Positions 1 through 6,358 are shown, counted from the stretch's first letter. The stretch: DNA of 7,438 nt from Acidimicrobiaceae bacterium (GCA_947486675.1 CANKUF010000031.1:1-7438), one strand, 5' to 3'. Notes: generated from the letters alone by a model not told the origin. Translations and numbers: made by a program.

Positions 1-486
1 GTTGGCATCGTTCCCGGCATTCGCAAACTTGCCACGCGACCTCTGCCAGTCAACCTTGCGGTATCTCTGCACGCTGCTCGCGACGTATTGCGCGATGAAC
101 TCGTTCCTATTAACAAGCGCTACCCCATCAACGAACTCATGCAGGCATGCCGCGACTACCTCGATAGCAAAAATCGCCGCATCAGTTTTGAGTGGGCAAT
201 GATCGACGGAATTAACGATCAACCTCAAGATGCACGTGAGTTGGCGCAACTCTGCGGGCAACTTACGCCTTCAGCACACGTCAACTTGATCCCGCTCAAT
301 CCCACACCAGGTTGGCCAACAAAGGGAACCAGTGCTGCAGGTGTTCGAGCCTTTGCTCAACAACTTGAAGACTTAGGAGTCAATGTGACCGTGCGACGCA
401 ACCGTGGCACCGACATTGACGCCGCATGCGGCCAACTTGCGGCCGGACAACCAGTGAAACTGGCTAACCGGCGAGGAATTGAGTGA
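1..486 (+). CDS. rlmN: Dual-specificity RNA methyltransferase RlmN, C-terminal part (5' end outside window)
   Basis: Radical-SAM enzyme that methylates C2 of A2503 in 23S rRNA and of A37 in some tRNAs, acting in the cytoplasm. Frame 1 is open from base 1, so 161 C-terminal residues are visible and the N-terminus with the CxxxC iron-sulfur motif lies to the left. Visible family hallmarks, in order, are VSLHA (residues 21-25), LVPINKRYP (34-42), the segment RISFEWAMIDGIND (60-73), NLIPLNPTPG (95-104) and TVRRNRGTDIDAACGQLA (130-147). The Cys at residue 143 (codon 427-429) is the conserved one that carries the methyl group in this family. The C-terminus is short and ends with TGA at 484-486. It is convergent with the minus-strand SRPBCC gene and the two coding regions overlap by 23 bases. 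A TTG at 88 is an internal codon, not the start. Identification is secure from the motifs. Confidence 0.96.
   Translation, partial: VGIVPGIRKLATRPLPVNLAVSLHAARDVLRDELVPINKRYPINELMQACRDYLDSKNRRISFEWAMIDGINDQPQDARELAQLCGQLTPSAHVNLIPLNPTPGWPTKGTSAAGVRAFAQQLEDLGVNVTVRRNRGTDIDAACGQLAAGQPVKLANRRGIE
442..472 (-). terminator. Strong inverted repeat at the end of the minus-strand operon, candidate terminator
   Basis: The plus strand reads GCCGG, four bases, CCAGT, loop GAA, ACTGG, four bases, CCGGC: two perfect 5-bp arms nested in each other. In the minus-strand RNA the four-base spacers also pair in part (U-G, A-U and G-U, with one U-U mismatch), giving about 13 pairs closed by a UUC loop. In the plus-strand RNA most spacer pairs are lost. 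The SRPBCC stop codon (464-466) sits inside the stem, the expected place for an operon-end hairpin. There is no U-tract after it, so it is not a classical Rho-independent terminator. It may act without U-tract or only protect the 3' end. It lies wholly inside rlmN coding sequence. Confidence 0.45.
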
Positions 487-907
487 GTTTGGCTTTGCCA
501 CTCACAATTTGATCAGCCAGCACTCGCTCAACAATTCCACCGTCAAACAATGAGCCTCCGTAATGGAGATGAACATCCAATGTGGATGTTCCGTTTACTT
601 CAGTTACAACCGATCGAAGTACCCACGGTGCATGTTTCTTTCCATCATTTTCACGACGCTCAAACACCACTGTGGTCGGGCTCTGGTCTGTTGTACGCAC
701 CATTCGCAAACGCTTAGACCGAGCAAACGGCCCAATTTTTGCTCTTAGCTCAACATTCCAAGCCTGCAGTCCATCTTCGCTATCAACCGCATCGGCAAAA
801 TGAACAATTTCTAACCACTTTGGATATGTGCCGAGATCTCGAATTACTTCAAACAACTGCGATGCAGATACTCCGGCATCAAATGATGCGCGAACATCAA
901 TAGCCAT
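464..907 (-). CDS. SRPBCC (START-like/polyketide cyclase-type) family protein
   Basis: 147-residue protein matching the overall pattern of small single-domain SRPBCC proteins: a first strand (IDVRASFD, residues 3-10), then the typical helix with SASQLFEVIRDLGTYPKWL (14-32, the usual 'xxVWxxlxDxxxYPxW' signature), followed by alternating strands to about 117 and a long C-terminal helix (about 122-145). The family folds into a cavity for hydrophobic ligands. The ligand here is unknown and no catalytic residues can be named. There is no signal peptide, so it should be cytoplasmic. Its ATG shares one base with the TAA of the DUF3499-like gene (TAATG on the minus strand), with no Shine-Dalgarno sequence, so translation is probably coupled. 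It ends inside rlmN and is the last gene of the array. Family call fairly sure; function unknown. Confidence 0.8.
   Translation of the reverse strand: MAIDVRASFDAGVSASQLFEVIRDLGTYPKWLEIVHFADAVDSEDGLQAWNVELRAKIGPFARSKRLRMVRTTDQSPTTVVFERRENDGKKHAPWVLRSVVTEVNGTSTLDVHLHYGGSLFDGGIVERVLADQIVSGKAKLTQFLAG
483..505 (+). terminator. Bulged hairpin at the rlmN stop codon, weak candidate terminator
   Basis: Plus strand GTGAGT, bulge TT, GGC, loop TTT, GCC, ACTCAC: a 6-bp plus 3-bp stem starting at the rlmN TGA. It is followed by AATTTG, a poor U-tract. It lies in the C-terminal codons of the opposing SRPBCC gene. The position fits a terminator for rlmN, but the stem is modest and chance is possible. Confidence 0.25.
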
Positions 908-1488
908 TACGGAATATCGTTTTCGTCAAATGGCTCGCGCTGAATTCCGTCGGTGAAGGTGTTATCTATCTGCGGACGAGGTGACGACTGAGTGTCATCA
1001 AAGTTGAACGCGCGACTAAGCAAGCGACCTTTCGGACGCAACACACCACCCAAGTCGTCAGTCTGATCAAACTGTGGGCTCCACGGAATGGCCTTCGTTT
1101 CTTCCAACTCAACTTCGGCTACTTCAACAATTGGTGTAACGACTTCTTCTGTCTTTTTCTCGCTCTTCATCTCATCAAAAATGCTTGGTCGCGGAAGTTT
1201 TGCACGACTCTTCTTCGAATCAGATTTCTTCGCCTCAACGCTCTTTGCCTTTGGTTTTTCCGTTGGCGGAGTTACAGGAAATAAGCGAGGTACATTTTCG
1301 CGTTTATCCTCAATACGCCATCCGCGAGGAACGACAAGTGCGTCTGCATGTCTGCGACACAACCCATTCACTTGCATGCCATCTACTGGTACATAATTCT
1401 CGAGTGTCATCATCAATTCAGCGGAATCAAGGAAGTAGGCCGCAATTGCCAGCTCTTTGCAACTAGGGCGTTCGCACTGCTTGGACAC
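907..1488 (-). CDS. DUF3499-like protein with zinc-ribbon-type N-terminus and disordered charged tail
   Basis: 193-residue protein of unknown function. The N-terminal 60 residues resemble the actinobacterial DUF3499 family: paired cysteines CERPSC (C5, C10), a middle stretch, LCRRH (C44, H47), then PRGW (54-57). C5, C10, C44 and H47 could bind one zinc ion; this is inferred from spacing. From about residue 76 the chain is rich in Lys, Ser and Ala (76-97), then acidic (106-131), and looks unstructured to the end. There is no signal peptide or membrane segment. The start is a GTG (1486-1488): a stop codon lies in frame four codons upstream and the next Met is residue 26, beyond the first Cys pair. 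No clear Shine-Dalgarno sequence is seen, and the gap before it is filled by a hairpin. The stop overlaps the SRPBCC start by one base. Role unknown; the DUF assignment is from memory of the pattern. Confidence 0.8.
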   Translation of the reverse strand: MSKQCERPSCKELAIAAYFLDSAELMMTLENYVPVDGMQVNGLCRRHADALVVPRGWRIEDKRENVPRLFPVTPPTEKPKAKSVEAKKSDSKKSRAKLPRPSIFDEMKSEKKTEEVVTPIVEVAEVELEETKAIPWSPQFDQTDDLGGVLRPKGRLLSRAFNFDDTQSSPRPQIDNTFTDGIQREPFDENDIP

Positions 1489-1510
1489 GGTTAAAGACTA
1501 GTTCTCTACC
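1489..1510 (-). promoter_or_regulatory. Hairpin filling the gap just before the DUF3499-like start codon
   Basis: In the minus-strand RNA the 22 bases GGUAGAGA, ACUAG, UCUUUAACC can fold into a stem of eight pairs (one G-U, one bulged A) with loop ACUAG. It lies between the J-protein stop (1514-1516) and the GTG at 1486-1488, abutting the start codon. No U-tract follows, so a terminator is unlikely. It would hide the only purine-rich stretch (GGUAGAGAA) and could lower translation unless opened by ribosomes finishing the upstream gene. Predicted by eye only. Confidence 0.25.
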
Positions 1511-1513
1511 GTG

Positions 1514-2080
1514 CTAACTCGTAACAACACAGGCGATCCCCATGCCTTGTCGGTCGCGAATGGGCTGTGTATCGGTGGGACACGTCATGTCAAACCCAAC
1601 CAGAGTTCTCACCACCCCACTGTGCTCGTCCGCACAGTCCACCTCTACTGCGAGCTGATTCGCATTCACCACAATGCACGACCCCGCTTGCAACAGACCG
1701 TCGGGACCAACAGGCACAGCGGGGCCAGAAAGGGCATTCAACAGCAATACGAGTGCAATGCTTCCCGCCACCATGAGGCCAATCATCCGCCACGGAAACA
1801 CTCCTCGTGTGGCTGGTGCGTAAGCGAATTGCTCATGCGCAACCTGCACCGGTTCGGCAACGTGTCCACTCAGTTCGCTGTCGTATGCCAGACGCATGGC
1901 CTTATCTGAAAGCACGCGCCATGCCTCTGCTATGTGAGCCATCTGTACCGAAGCGTCGCTTCGTTTACCAGCCGCAGTATCAGGATGAACCTCACGTGCT
2001 CGCATTCGATACGCAACGCGAATTTCGTCTTGGGATGCTGACGGCATTACGCCAAGAACTTCGTAGTGGGAACGCGACAT
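1514..2080 (-). CDS. Membrane-anchored J-domain protein with extracytoplasmic four-cysteine domain
   Basis: 188 residues in three parts. Residues 4-68 are a J domain, which stimulates an Hsp70 (DnaK) ATPase: HYEVLGV (5-11), EIRVAYRMRAREVHPD with the diagnostic HPD at 32-34, and AEAWRVLSDKAMRLAYD (51-67). A linker follows, then one hydrophobic helix at about 97-117, preceded by WR. The last about 70 residues hold four cysteines (C135, C149, C167, C184) in a GSC...VDCADEH...TCPTDT...ACV pattern, resembling the small secreted LppU/septum-formation-type domains of actinomycetes. This resemblance is an inference. Expected topology is J domain inside and C-terminal domain outside, with two possible disulfides. 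It lacks the Gly/Phe, zinc-finger and substrate-binding parts of true DnaJ, so it is not the housekeeping co-chaperone. Its ATG overlaps the potC TAA by one base, with no Shine-Dalgarno sequence, so it is probably translated by coupling. Confidence 0.88.
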   Translation of the reverse strand: MSRSHYEVLGVMPSASQDEIRVAYRMRAREVHPDTAAGKRSDASVQMAHIAEAWRVLSDKAMRLAYDSELSGHVAEPVQVAHEQFAYAPATRGVFPWRMIGLMVAGSIALVLLLNALSGPAVPVGPDGLLQAGSCIVVNANQLAVEVDCADEHSGVVRTLVGFDMTCPTDTQPIRDRQGMGIACVVTS

Positions 2081-2922
2081 TATTTGCGATGCAGCAGTTT
2101 GAACTTTTTCGCAGTCGCCTGCTTCTCGGCAGACTTACGCATTCCCGCAATCGTTGCTGTCATCAAAATGGCAACGCTCAGGAACAGGATCATGGATGCC
2201 AACACGTTGATTTGTGGTGGAATGCGAACTCGCGATGCACCATAAATCTGGAGCGGGAAGGTCTGCACTGGGCCAGAGTTGAAGAACGTAATGATGAAGT
2301 CGTCAATAGAAAGTGCAAAAGCCAATAGACCTGCAGCCAAAATTCCAGGCAAAATCAGTGGAAACGTCACCTTCATGAACGTACGCAGTGGCGAAGCTCC
2401 AAGGTCTTGTGCGGCTTGTTCAAGCGTCCAGTCGAAGCCACGGATTCGAGCGCGCACCGTGAGTGCCACAAAACTGACCTGAAACATGACGTGAGCAATG
2501 ATGATGGTCGTCATCCCAAAGTCAATGAAGTTTTGACCGAGGAACAATGTTGCAAGCGACGAACCCAGCACGATTTCTGGCGTCGTCAGCGGAAGCACCA
2601 AAAATAAGTTGATTCCTCCACTGCCACGAAACTTGTACCGAGACAGCGCAACAGCGATCAGCGAACCCAAAATGGTGGCGATGAACGTAGAGACCGCTGC
2701 GATCTCAATGCTCTTCCACAGCGCTCGCGTGAGTGATTCCTCAGCAAACGGATGAAGCCAGTTATCAAAAGTGAACGACTGCCACGCAATGTTGAAATTT
2801 CCCTTTGGCTTGTTGAAGCTAAAGGCAACAATGAAAAAGATCGGAGCAAACAAATACACCAGACCAAGGCCAGCAAACACATTTAAGGCGTAGCGACCGT
2901 ACTTGGTGCGTTTGCGCATCAT
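2080..2922 (-). CDS. potC: Polyamine ABC transporter permease PotC
   Basis: 280-residue inner-membrane subunit that pairs with PotB to form the transport channel of a spermidine/putrescine importer. About six hydrophobic helices are visible (near 14-35, 73-95, 104-127, 137-157, 190-208 and 237-260). The EAA loop that contacts the ATPase is clear at 167-193 (LEQAAQDLGASPLR...FPLILPG). The segment LSIDDFIITFF (204-214) is typical of PotC/PotI rather than PotB. Length is close to the usual 255-285. The first ATG (2920-2922) overlaps the potB TGA as ATGA and has a good Shine-Dalgarno sequence; a second ATG follows directly at 2917-2919. The C-terminus is Lys-rich and cytoplasmic. The stop overlaps the start of the J-protein gene. 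Confidence 0.95.
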   Translation of the reverse strand: MMRKRTKYGRYALNVFAGLGLVYLFAPIFFIVAFSFNKPKGNFNIAWQSFTFDNWLHPFAEESLTRALWKSIEIAAVSTFIATILGSLIAVALSRYKFRGSGGINLFLVLPLTTPEIVLGSSLATLFLGQNFIDFGMTTIIIAHVMFQVSFVALTVRARIRGFDWTLEQAAQDLGASPLRTFMKVTFPLILPGILAAGLLAFALSIDDFIITFFNSGPVQTFPLQIYGASRVRIPPQINVLASMILFLSVAILMTATIAGMRKSAEKQATAKKFKLLHRK

Positions 2923-3989
2923 GCTAAATCCTCAGTGCCGAAGATGCGTGTGTACAACAGCACCAGCGTTGCAATGCTGACCATGAGCACTGCCGCCATC
3001 GCTGACGCAACCGGATAATTGTTCTGCTTCAAGAACTGGTCCTGAATGGAGTTACCGATCATGGTGGTGTTCGGATTACCCAAAAACTGTGCGTTCACGA
3101 AGTCGCCGGCTGCGGGAATAAATGTCAAGAGCGTTCCAGCGAAAACTCCAGGGATGGAAAGCGGAAGCACCACTTTGCGAAACGCTCGCGTGGCACTCGA
3201 GTACAAGTCTCCTGCAGCATTGACCAGATTGATATCAATCTTTTCAAGGCTTACATAAATGGGAAGCAACATGAACGGCAGGAAGTTGTACGTCAGTCCC
3301 CCAATTACGGCGGCTGGTGTATTCAGCAGTTTGCCGTTGTCCATAATGTGCAACCATTCGAAAACATTTCCAAGGCCAACAGCGTTCATGGCGCGAACAA
3401 CGAAACCTCTGTCGGCCAGGATCGTTGACCATGCGATGGTGCGGATGAGATAACTGGTGAAAAACGGAATGACCACGAGTCCGAGCAAAATGTTCTTGTA
3501 TTTACCCCCACGAAACGCAATCACATAAGCAAGTGGATAGCCGATCAAAATGGTGAGCACCGTGGCAATTGCTGCATATAGGAAAGCTCGCTGAAACTGC
3601 GAACCGAAATCGCTGAACGCTTTCGTGTAGTTCTGAAATGCCCAATTGAAGTCGTAGTTAACCGAGAATCGGCTTTCTTTTGTCGACAACGAAATGCGAA
3701 TCAGCGACCACACTGGCGCCAAGAAGAACAATGCCAACCACAGCATTCCTGGCTTCAGCAGACCATACGGGGCCAATAAACGCCTGGCCTCTGGTCCACC
3801 GCGGGCGGCAAGCACCAGCACCCCAACGAGATCGAGAATGAGCACCAGCACAATCACCGACACCATTGGGCCGCTGACCAAACGAGTTCCGAGAGCTACC
3901 AAACAGATTGAGGCAACGATCATGGCGCCCAACCCAACGCGATCGGCGTTACGCGCGATTCGGTTTTGGCGGACGACCGTTGCGGTCAT
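2919..3989 (-). CDS. potB: Polyamine ABC transporter permease PotB, with N-terminal extension
   Basis: 356-residue permease that partners PotC. The canonical part begins near residue 72 with LLAPYGLLKPGMLWLALFFLAP, the usual first helix of PotB/PotH, followed by helices near 136-158, 167-190, 225-248, 278-296 and 326-348. The EAA loop is at about 257-281 (NAAGDLYSSATRAF...LPLSIPG), with AA and the distal G present. The family is usually about 275-320 residues. The excess here is an N-terminal stretch with two extra hydrophobic helices (about 18-38 and 42-62) before a charged linker (ARGGPEARR). The start ATG at 3987-3989 lies 26 bases after potD and lacks a clear Shine-Dalgarno sequence. A later start would lose the extra helices, but no better-supported start was found near residue 72. 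The stop overlaps the potC start (ATGA). Confidence 0.94.
   Translation of the reverse strand: MTATVVRQNRIARNADRVGLGAMIVASICLVALGTRLVSGPMVSVIVLVLILDLVGVLVLAARGGPEARRLLAPYGLLKPGMLWLALFFLAPVWSLIRISLSTKESRFSVNYDFNWAFQNYTKAFSDFGSQFQRAFLYAAIATVLTILIGYPLAYVIAFRGGKYKNILLGLVVIPFFTSYLIRTIAWSTILADRGFVVRAMNAVGLGNVFEWLHIMDNGKLLNTPAAVIGGLTYNFLPFMLLPIYVSLEKIDINLVNAAGDLYSSATRAFRKVVLPLSIPGVFAGTLLTFIPAAGDFVNAQFLGNPNTTMIGNSIQDQFLKQNNYPVASAMAAVLMVSIATLVLLYTRIFGTEDLA
2930..2933 (-). promoter_or_regulatory. Ribosome binding site of potC
   Basis: GAGG on the minus strand, seven bases before the ATG at 2920-2922 and inside the last codons of potB. It supports that ATG as the start and shows that potC can recruit ribosomes itself despite the 4-base overlap. 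Confidence 0.7.
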
Positions 3990-3994
3990 GTGAT

Positions 3995-4010
3995 GTTCAG
4001 CGTTTTGAAC
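3995..4010 (-). other. Small inverted repeat in the potD-potB gap
   Basis: GTTCA and TGAAC form a perfect 5-bp stem around a six-base loop inside the 26-base gap after the potD stop. Hairpins after binding-protein genes can protect that part of the mRNA and keep the binding protein in excess over the permeases. Here the stem is short and AT-leaning, so this is only a possibility. Confidence 0.2.
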
Positions 4011-4015
4011 GGTGC

Positions 4016-5173
4016 TTACGCGCCGGTAATTGCCGAGAATTCCTCATCGAATTTCGCTTCAACATCTTCACTCAACGTTGCGAATGAACGCAGTCGAGCT
4101 TTGGTCGCGTCATCTGGGAACAACAGTGTGTTCTCTGCAAGCTCTGGATCGAGCTTGGCGAGTTCGTCACGAACTCCCTTCACAGGCGATAGGTACTGCA
4201 CGTACTGCGTAATCTGTGCTGCCTGCACAGGGTCGTAACAGAAGTTCATGAACTTGGCTGCTGCACTTGCATTAGGTACACCCTTTGGCAGAATCATGGT
4301 GTCACACCAACTGGTGCCGCCTTCTTCAGGAATGACGAAGCGCACATTCGGGCTGTCCTTGCCAAGTTGCAACACGTCGCCCGACCAGCCAACGCATGCC
4401 GCGAAGTTTCCGCTCACCAAGTCGTCGGTGTAGTCGTTGCCGGTGAATGCGCGGATCTGACCATCGTTTTTCGCCTGTGCGAGTTTTTCAAATGCTGGTG
4501 CTGCGTCTTCGAATGATGCGATCTTTGACGGGTCAATTCCAAGACTCATACAGATAAGACCGATGGTGTCGCGCATTTCGGTGAGCATGCCGATCTTGCC
4601 CTTGAACTCTGGATCAAACAAATCTGCAACGCTCTTAATCTCACGACCTGTCACATCGATGTTGTACGCGATTCCTGCAGTTCCCGCTTGCCATGGCATT
4701 GAGTACTCGCCCGTTGGGTCCCATGTTGGGTTGACATACACATCTTCAATGTTTGAAAAGTTTGGAATGAGATCTTTAGGAAGTTTCTCGGTCCAACCCA
4801 AATTGATCAGTCGACCAGCCATCCAAAATGTTGGGGCGATGATGTCGGCTTCAATTGGCTTGCCTGCACCTAACAACGGTTGAATCTTCGCAAAGTATTC
4901 GTTGTTGTCGTTGTATCCCTCGCCGTAAGTCATTGCCACACCAGTTGCAGCCATGAAGCGGTCAACTGTTCCCGTAAGGCCATCGGCTGTTGGGTCTACA
5001 TACAACGGCCAGTTATCAAAGAACAACGATTCGGAACCACCACTACTCGATGAATCACTTCCGCCGCAGGCAGCAAGAAATGCTGGGAGTGAAAGACCAA
5101 GGGCACCCAGTGCTCCTGAACGAGCCAAAAACTGGCGACGGGTCATTTGGTTCTTTGGTGTTGGTGTCGACAT
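4016..5173 (-). CDS. potD: Polyamine-binding lipoprotein PotD (Tat-type signal)
   Basis: Extracytoplasmic solute-binding protein that captures spermidine/putrescine and delivers it to PotBC. Numbering from the ATG at 5179, two codons further out: twin-arginine signal TRRQFL (13-18), hydrophobic stretch 21-35, lipobox LAAC with the lipidated Cys at 38, then a Ser/Gly linker (39-50). The mature part begins FFDNWPLYVDP (53-63), like the NWxxY start of the E. coli PotD pocket. AGTAGIAYNID (165-175), GWSGDV (264-269) and EEGGTSWCD (285-293) follow; Trp265, Asp268, Trp291 and Asp293 match the positions expected for ligand contacts. Length (385-387) fits the family. The ATG at 5171-5173 is preferred because its Shine-Dalgarno sequence is seven bases away, while the ATG at 5177-5179 leaves only one base. 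Exact ligand cannot be told; the patD neighbour favours putrescine. Confidence 0.95.
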   Translation of the reverse strand: MSTPTPKNQMTRRQFLARSGALGALGLSLPAFLAACGGSDSSSSGGSESLFFDNWPLYVDPTADGLTGTVDRFMAATGVAMTYGEGYNDNNEYFAKIQPLLGAGKPIEADIIAPTFWMAGRLINLGWTEKLPKDLIPNFSNIEDVYVNPTWDPTGEYSMPWQAGTAGIAYNIDVTGREIKSVADLFDPEFKGKIGMLTEMRDTIGLICMSLGIDPSKIASFEDAAPAFEKLAQAKNDGQIRAFTGNDYTDDLVSGNFAACVGWSGDVLQLGKDSPNVRFVIPEEGGTSWCDTMILPKGVPNASAAAKFMNFCYDPVQAAQITQYVQYLSPVKGVRDELAKLDPELAENTLLFPDDATKARLRSFATLSEDVEAKFDEEFSAITGA

Positions 5174-5180
5174 GTTCATT

Positions 5181-5187
5181 CCCCTTT
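5181..5187 (-). promoter_or_regulatory. Ribosome binding site of potD
   Basis: AAAGGGG on the minus strand. It ends seven bases before the ATG at 5171-5173 and only one base before the ATG at 5177-5179. It therefore decides in favour of the inner start. It is the best purine-rich site between genes in the window, fitting high demand for the binding protein. Confidence 0.6.
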
Positions 5188-5209
5188 GTGTTGACGTATT
5201 TCTTAAATG

Positions 5210-6358
5210 TTAGAGCGTTGACTCAATGTGATCGATATCAGTGGTATTGGAACCGGCTTTTTCTGGCCAGCCAGCCAAGATGTACCCACAGTCGGCACCC
5301 CACGACACGTTCATCGTTGCACCTACCGCAATTTGCGGCATACGCGCCGAAGAATCGGCCAAACAAGTCAGTTCAGTGCCATCGGCCAGACGAACAATCA
5401 TTCGTGCAGTGGCACCCTGGAAAACCAGGTCGGTCAACGTGCCCTGCAGGCTTTGGCCGTTTGCATCTGCCTGCTCAGAAGGTCGAAGTCGCTCTGGGCG
5501 AAGCATCACCGAAACATGAGCGCCAATTGCATGTGCGCTGGCTTGTCCAGCAACACGAATGGCCGACCCAGCCTTCAATGCAACCACTGCATCTGCACCA
5601 TCGTGGCTCTGAACGGTTCCAGGAAGAAGATTTGCTGAGCCGATAAACCCGGCGACAAACAATGATGCTGGTGAGCGATAGATCTCTTGTGGAGTTCCAA
5701 TTTGCTCAACATGACCTTGGCTCATGACTGCAATACGATCGCTCATGGTGAGTGCTTCACCCTGGTCGTGCGTAACGAAGATAAAGCTGATGCCCACCTC
5801 GCGCTGAATTCGCTTCAACTCAATTTGCATCGCCTCACGCAACTTCAAGTCAAGTGCAGCCAATGGCTCGTCCAATAACAAAGCACTTGGATAGTTCACC
5901 AAAGCACGCGCCAACGCAACACGCTGTTGCTGACCGCCAGAAAGTTGCGATGGCTTGCGTTGAGCAAAATCGTTCAAGCGAACGATCTCAAGCATCTCCA
6001 TGACACTTGTTTTGATTTTCGATTCATCCACCTTCTTCGAACGCGGACCGAATGCAACATTGTCGAACACCGACATGTGCGGAAATAACGCGTACTGCTG
6101 AAACACCGTGTTGACGTTGCGCTTGTACGGAGGAACGTCCGAAACGTCAATTCCATCCAACATGACCCGACCAGCCGTTGGCTGTTCGAACCCTGCAATC
6201 ATTTTCAGGGTTGTGGTTTTACCGCAACCAGACGGTCCGAGCATGGCGAAGAACTCGCCAGTAGCGATGGAGAAATTGGCGTCATGAACTGCAACGAAGT
6301 CGCCATAGCGCTTCGAAACATGGTCAAGAACAATGACGTCGCTTACTGATTCCCCCAT
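5210..6358 (-). CDS. potA: Polyamine ABC transporter ATP-binding protein PotA
   Basis: 382-residue cytoplasmic ATPase that drives polyamine import as a dimer under PotBC. All nucleotide-binding motifs are intact: Walker A GPSGCGKTT (41-49), Q-loop Gln in FQQYALFP (about 87), signature LSGGQQQR (139-146), Walker B ALLLDEP (159-165), D-loop AALD (167-170) and switch His197 in FVTHDQ. After about residue 240 comes the C-terminal regulatory region with TOBE-type strands: VMLRPERLRP (284-293), then GTLTDLVFQGATARMIVRLADG (306-327). This architecture is typical of PotA and related importers (MalK/PotA group), and length matches the usual 370-385. Polyamine specificity rests on the neighbours. The ATG at 6356-6358 follows patD by 11 bases without a clear Shine-Dalgarno sequence, so coupling to patD is likely. 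A 30-base gap, or 36 bases with the preferred inner start, separates it from potD. Confidence 0.96.
   Translation of the reverse strand: MGESVSDVIVLDHVSKRYGDFVAVHDANFSIATGEFFAMLGPSGCGKTTTLKMIAGFEQPTAGRVMLDGIDVSDVPPYKRNVNTVFQQYALFPHMSVFDNVAFGPRSKKVDESKIKTSVMEMLEIVRLNDFAQRKPSQLSGGQQQRVALARALVNYPSALLLDEPLAALDLKLREAMQIELKRIQREVGISFIFVTHDQGEALTMSDRIAVMSQGHVEQIGTPQEIYRSPASLFVAGFIGSANLLPGTVQSHDGADAVVALKAGSAIRVAGQASAHAIGAHVSVMLRPERLRPSEQADANGQSLQGTLTDLVFQGATARMIVRLADGTELTCLADSSARMPQIAVGATMNVSWGADCGYILAGWPEKAGSNTTDIDHIESTL

Noticed and set aside
421..432. Perfect 12-base palindrome GCCGCATGCGGC
   Set aside because: It encodes the conserved Ala-Ala-Cys-Gly of the RlmN catalytic motif, so the protein sequence largely explains it; I see no evidence for a binding site.
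88..486. A separate gene starting at the TTG at base 88
   Set aside because: The same frame is open from base 1 and encodes the upstream part of the RlmN motif block (GIVPGIRKLA, VSLHA), so this is the continuation of a truncated gene.
1514..2080. Calling the J-domain gene dnaJ
   Set aside because: Only the J domain is shared; the Gly/Phe region, CxxCxGxG zinc repeats and C-terminal substrate domains are absent, and a membrane helix is present instead.
5190..5226. Possible internal promoter before potD (TTGAGT-like -35 near the potA stop)
   Set aside because: No hexamer resembling a -10 box lies at a suitable distance; the AT-rich stretch before potD is better read as an ordinary leader with a ribosome binding site.
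4990..5646. 218-codon open frame on the plus strand across the potD-potA junction
   Set aside because: It lies antisense to two well-supported genes, its product is rich in His, Arg, Cys and Ser with no recognisable motif, and the minus-strand genes show full family conservation. The plus-strand frames at 1807-2328 and 6469-7065 fail for the same reasons.
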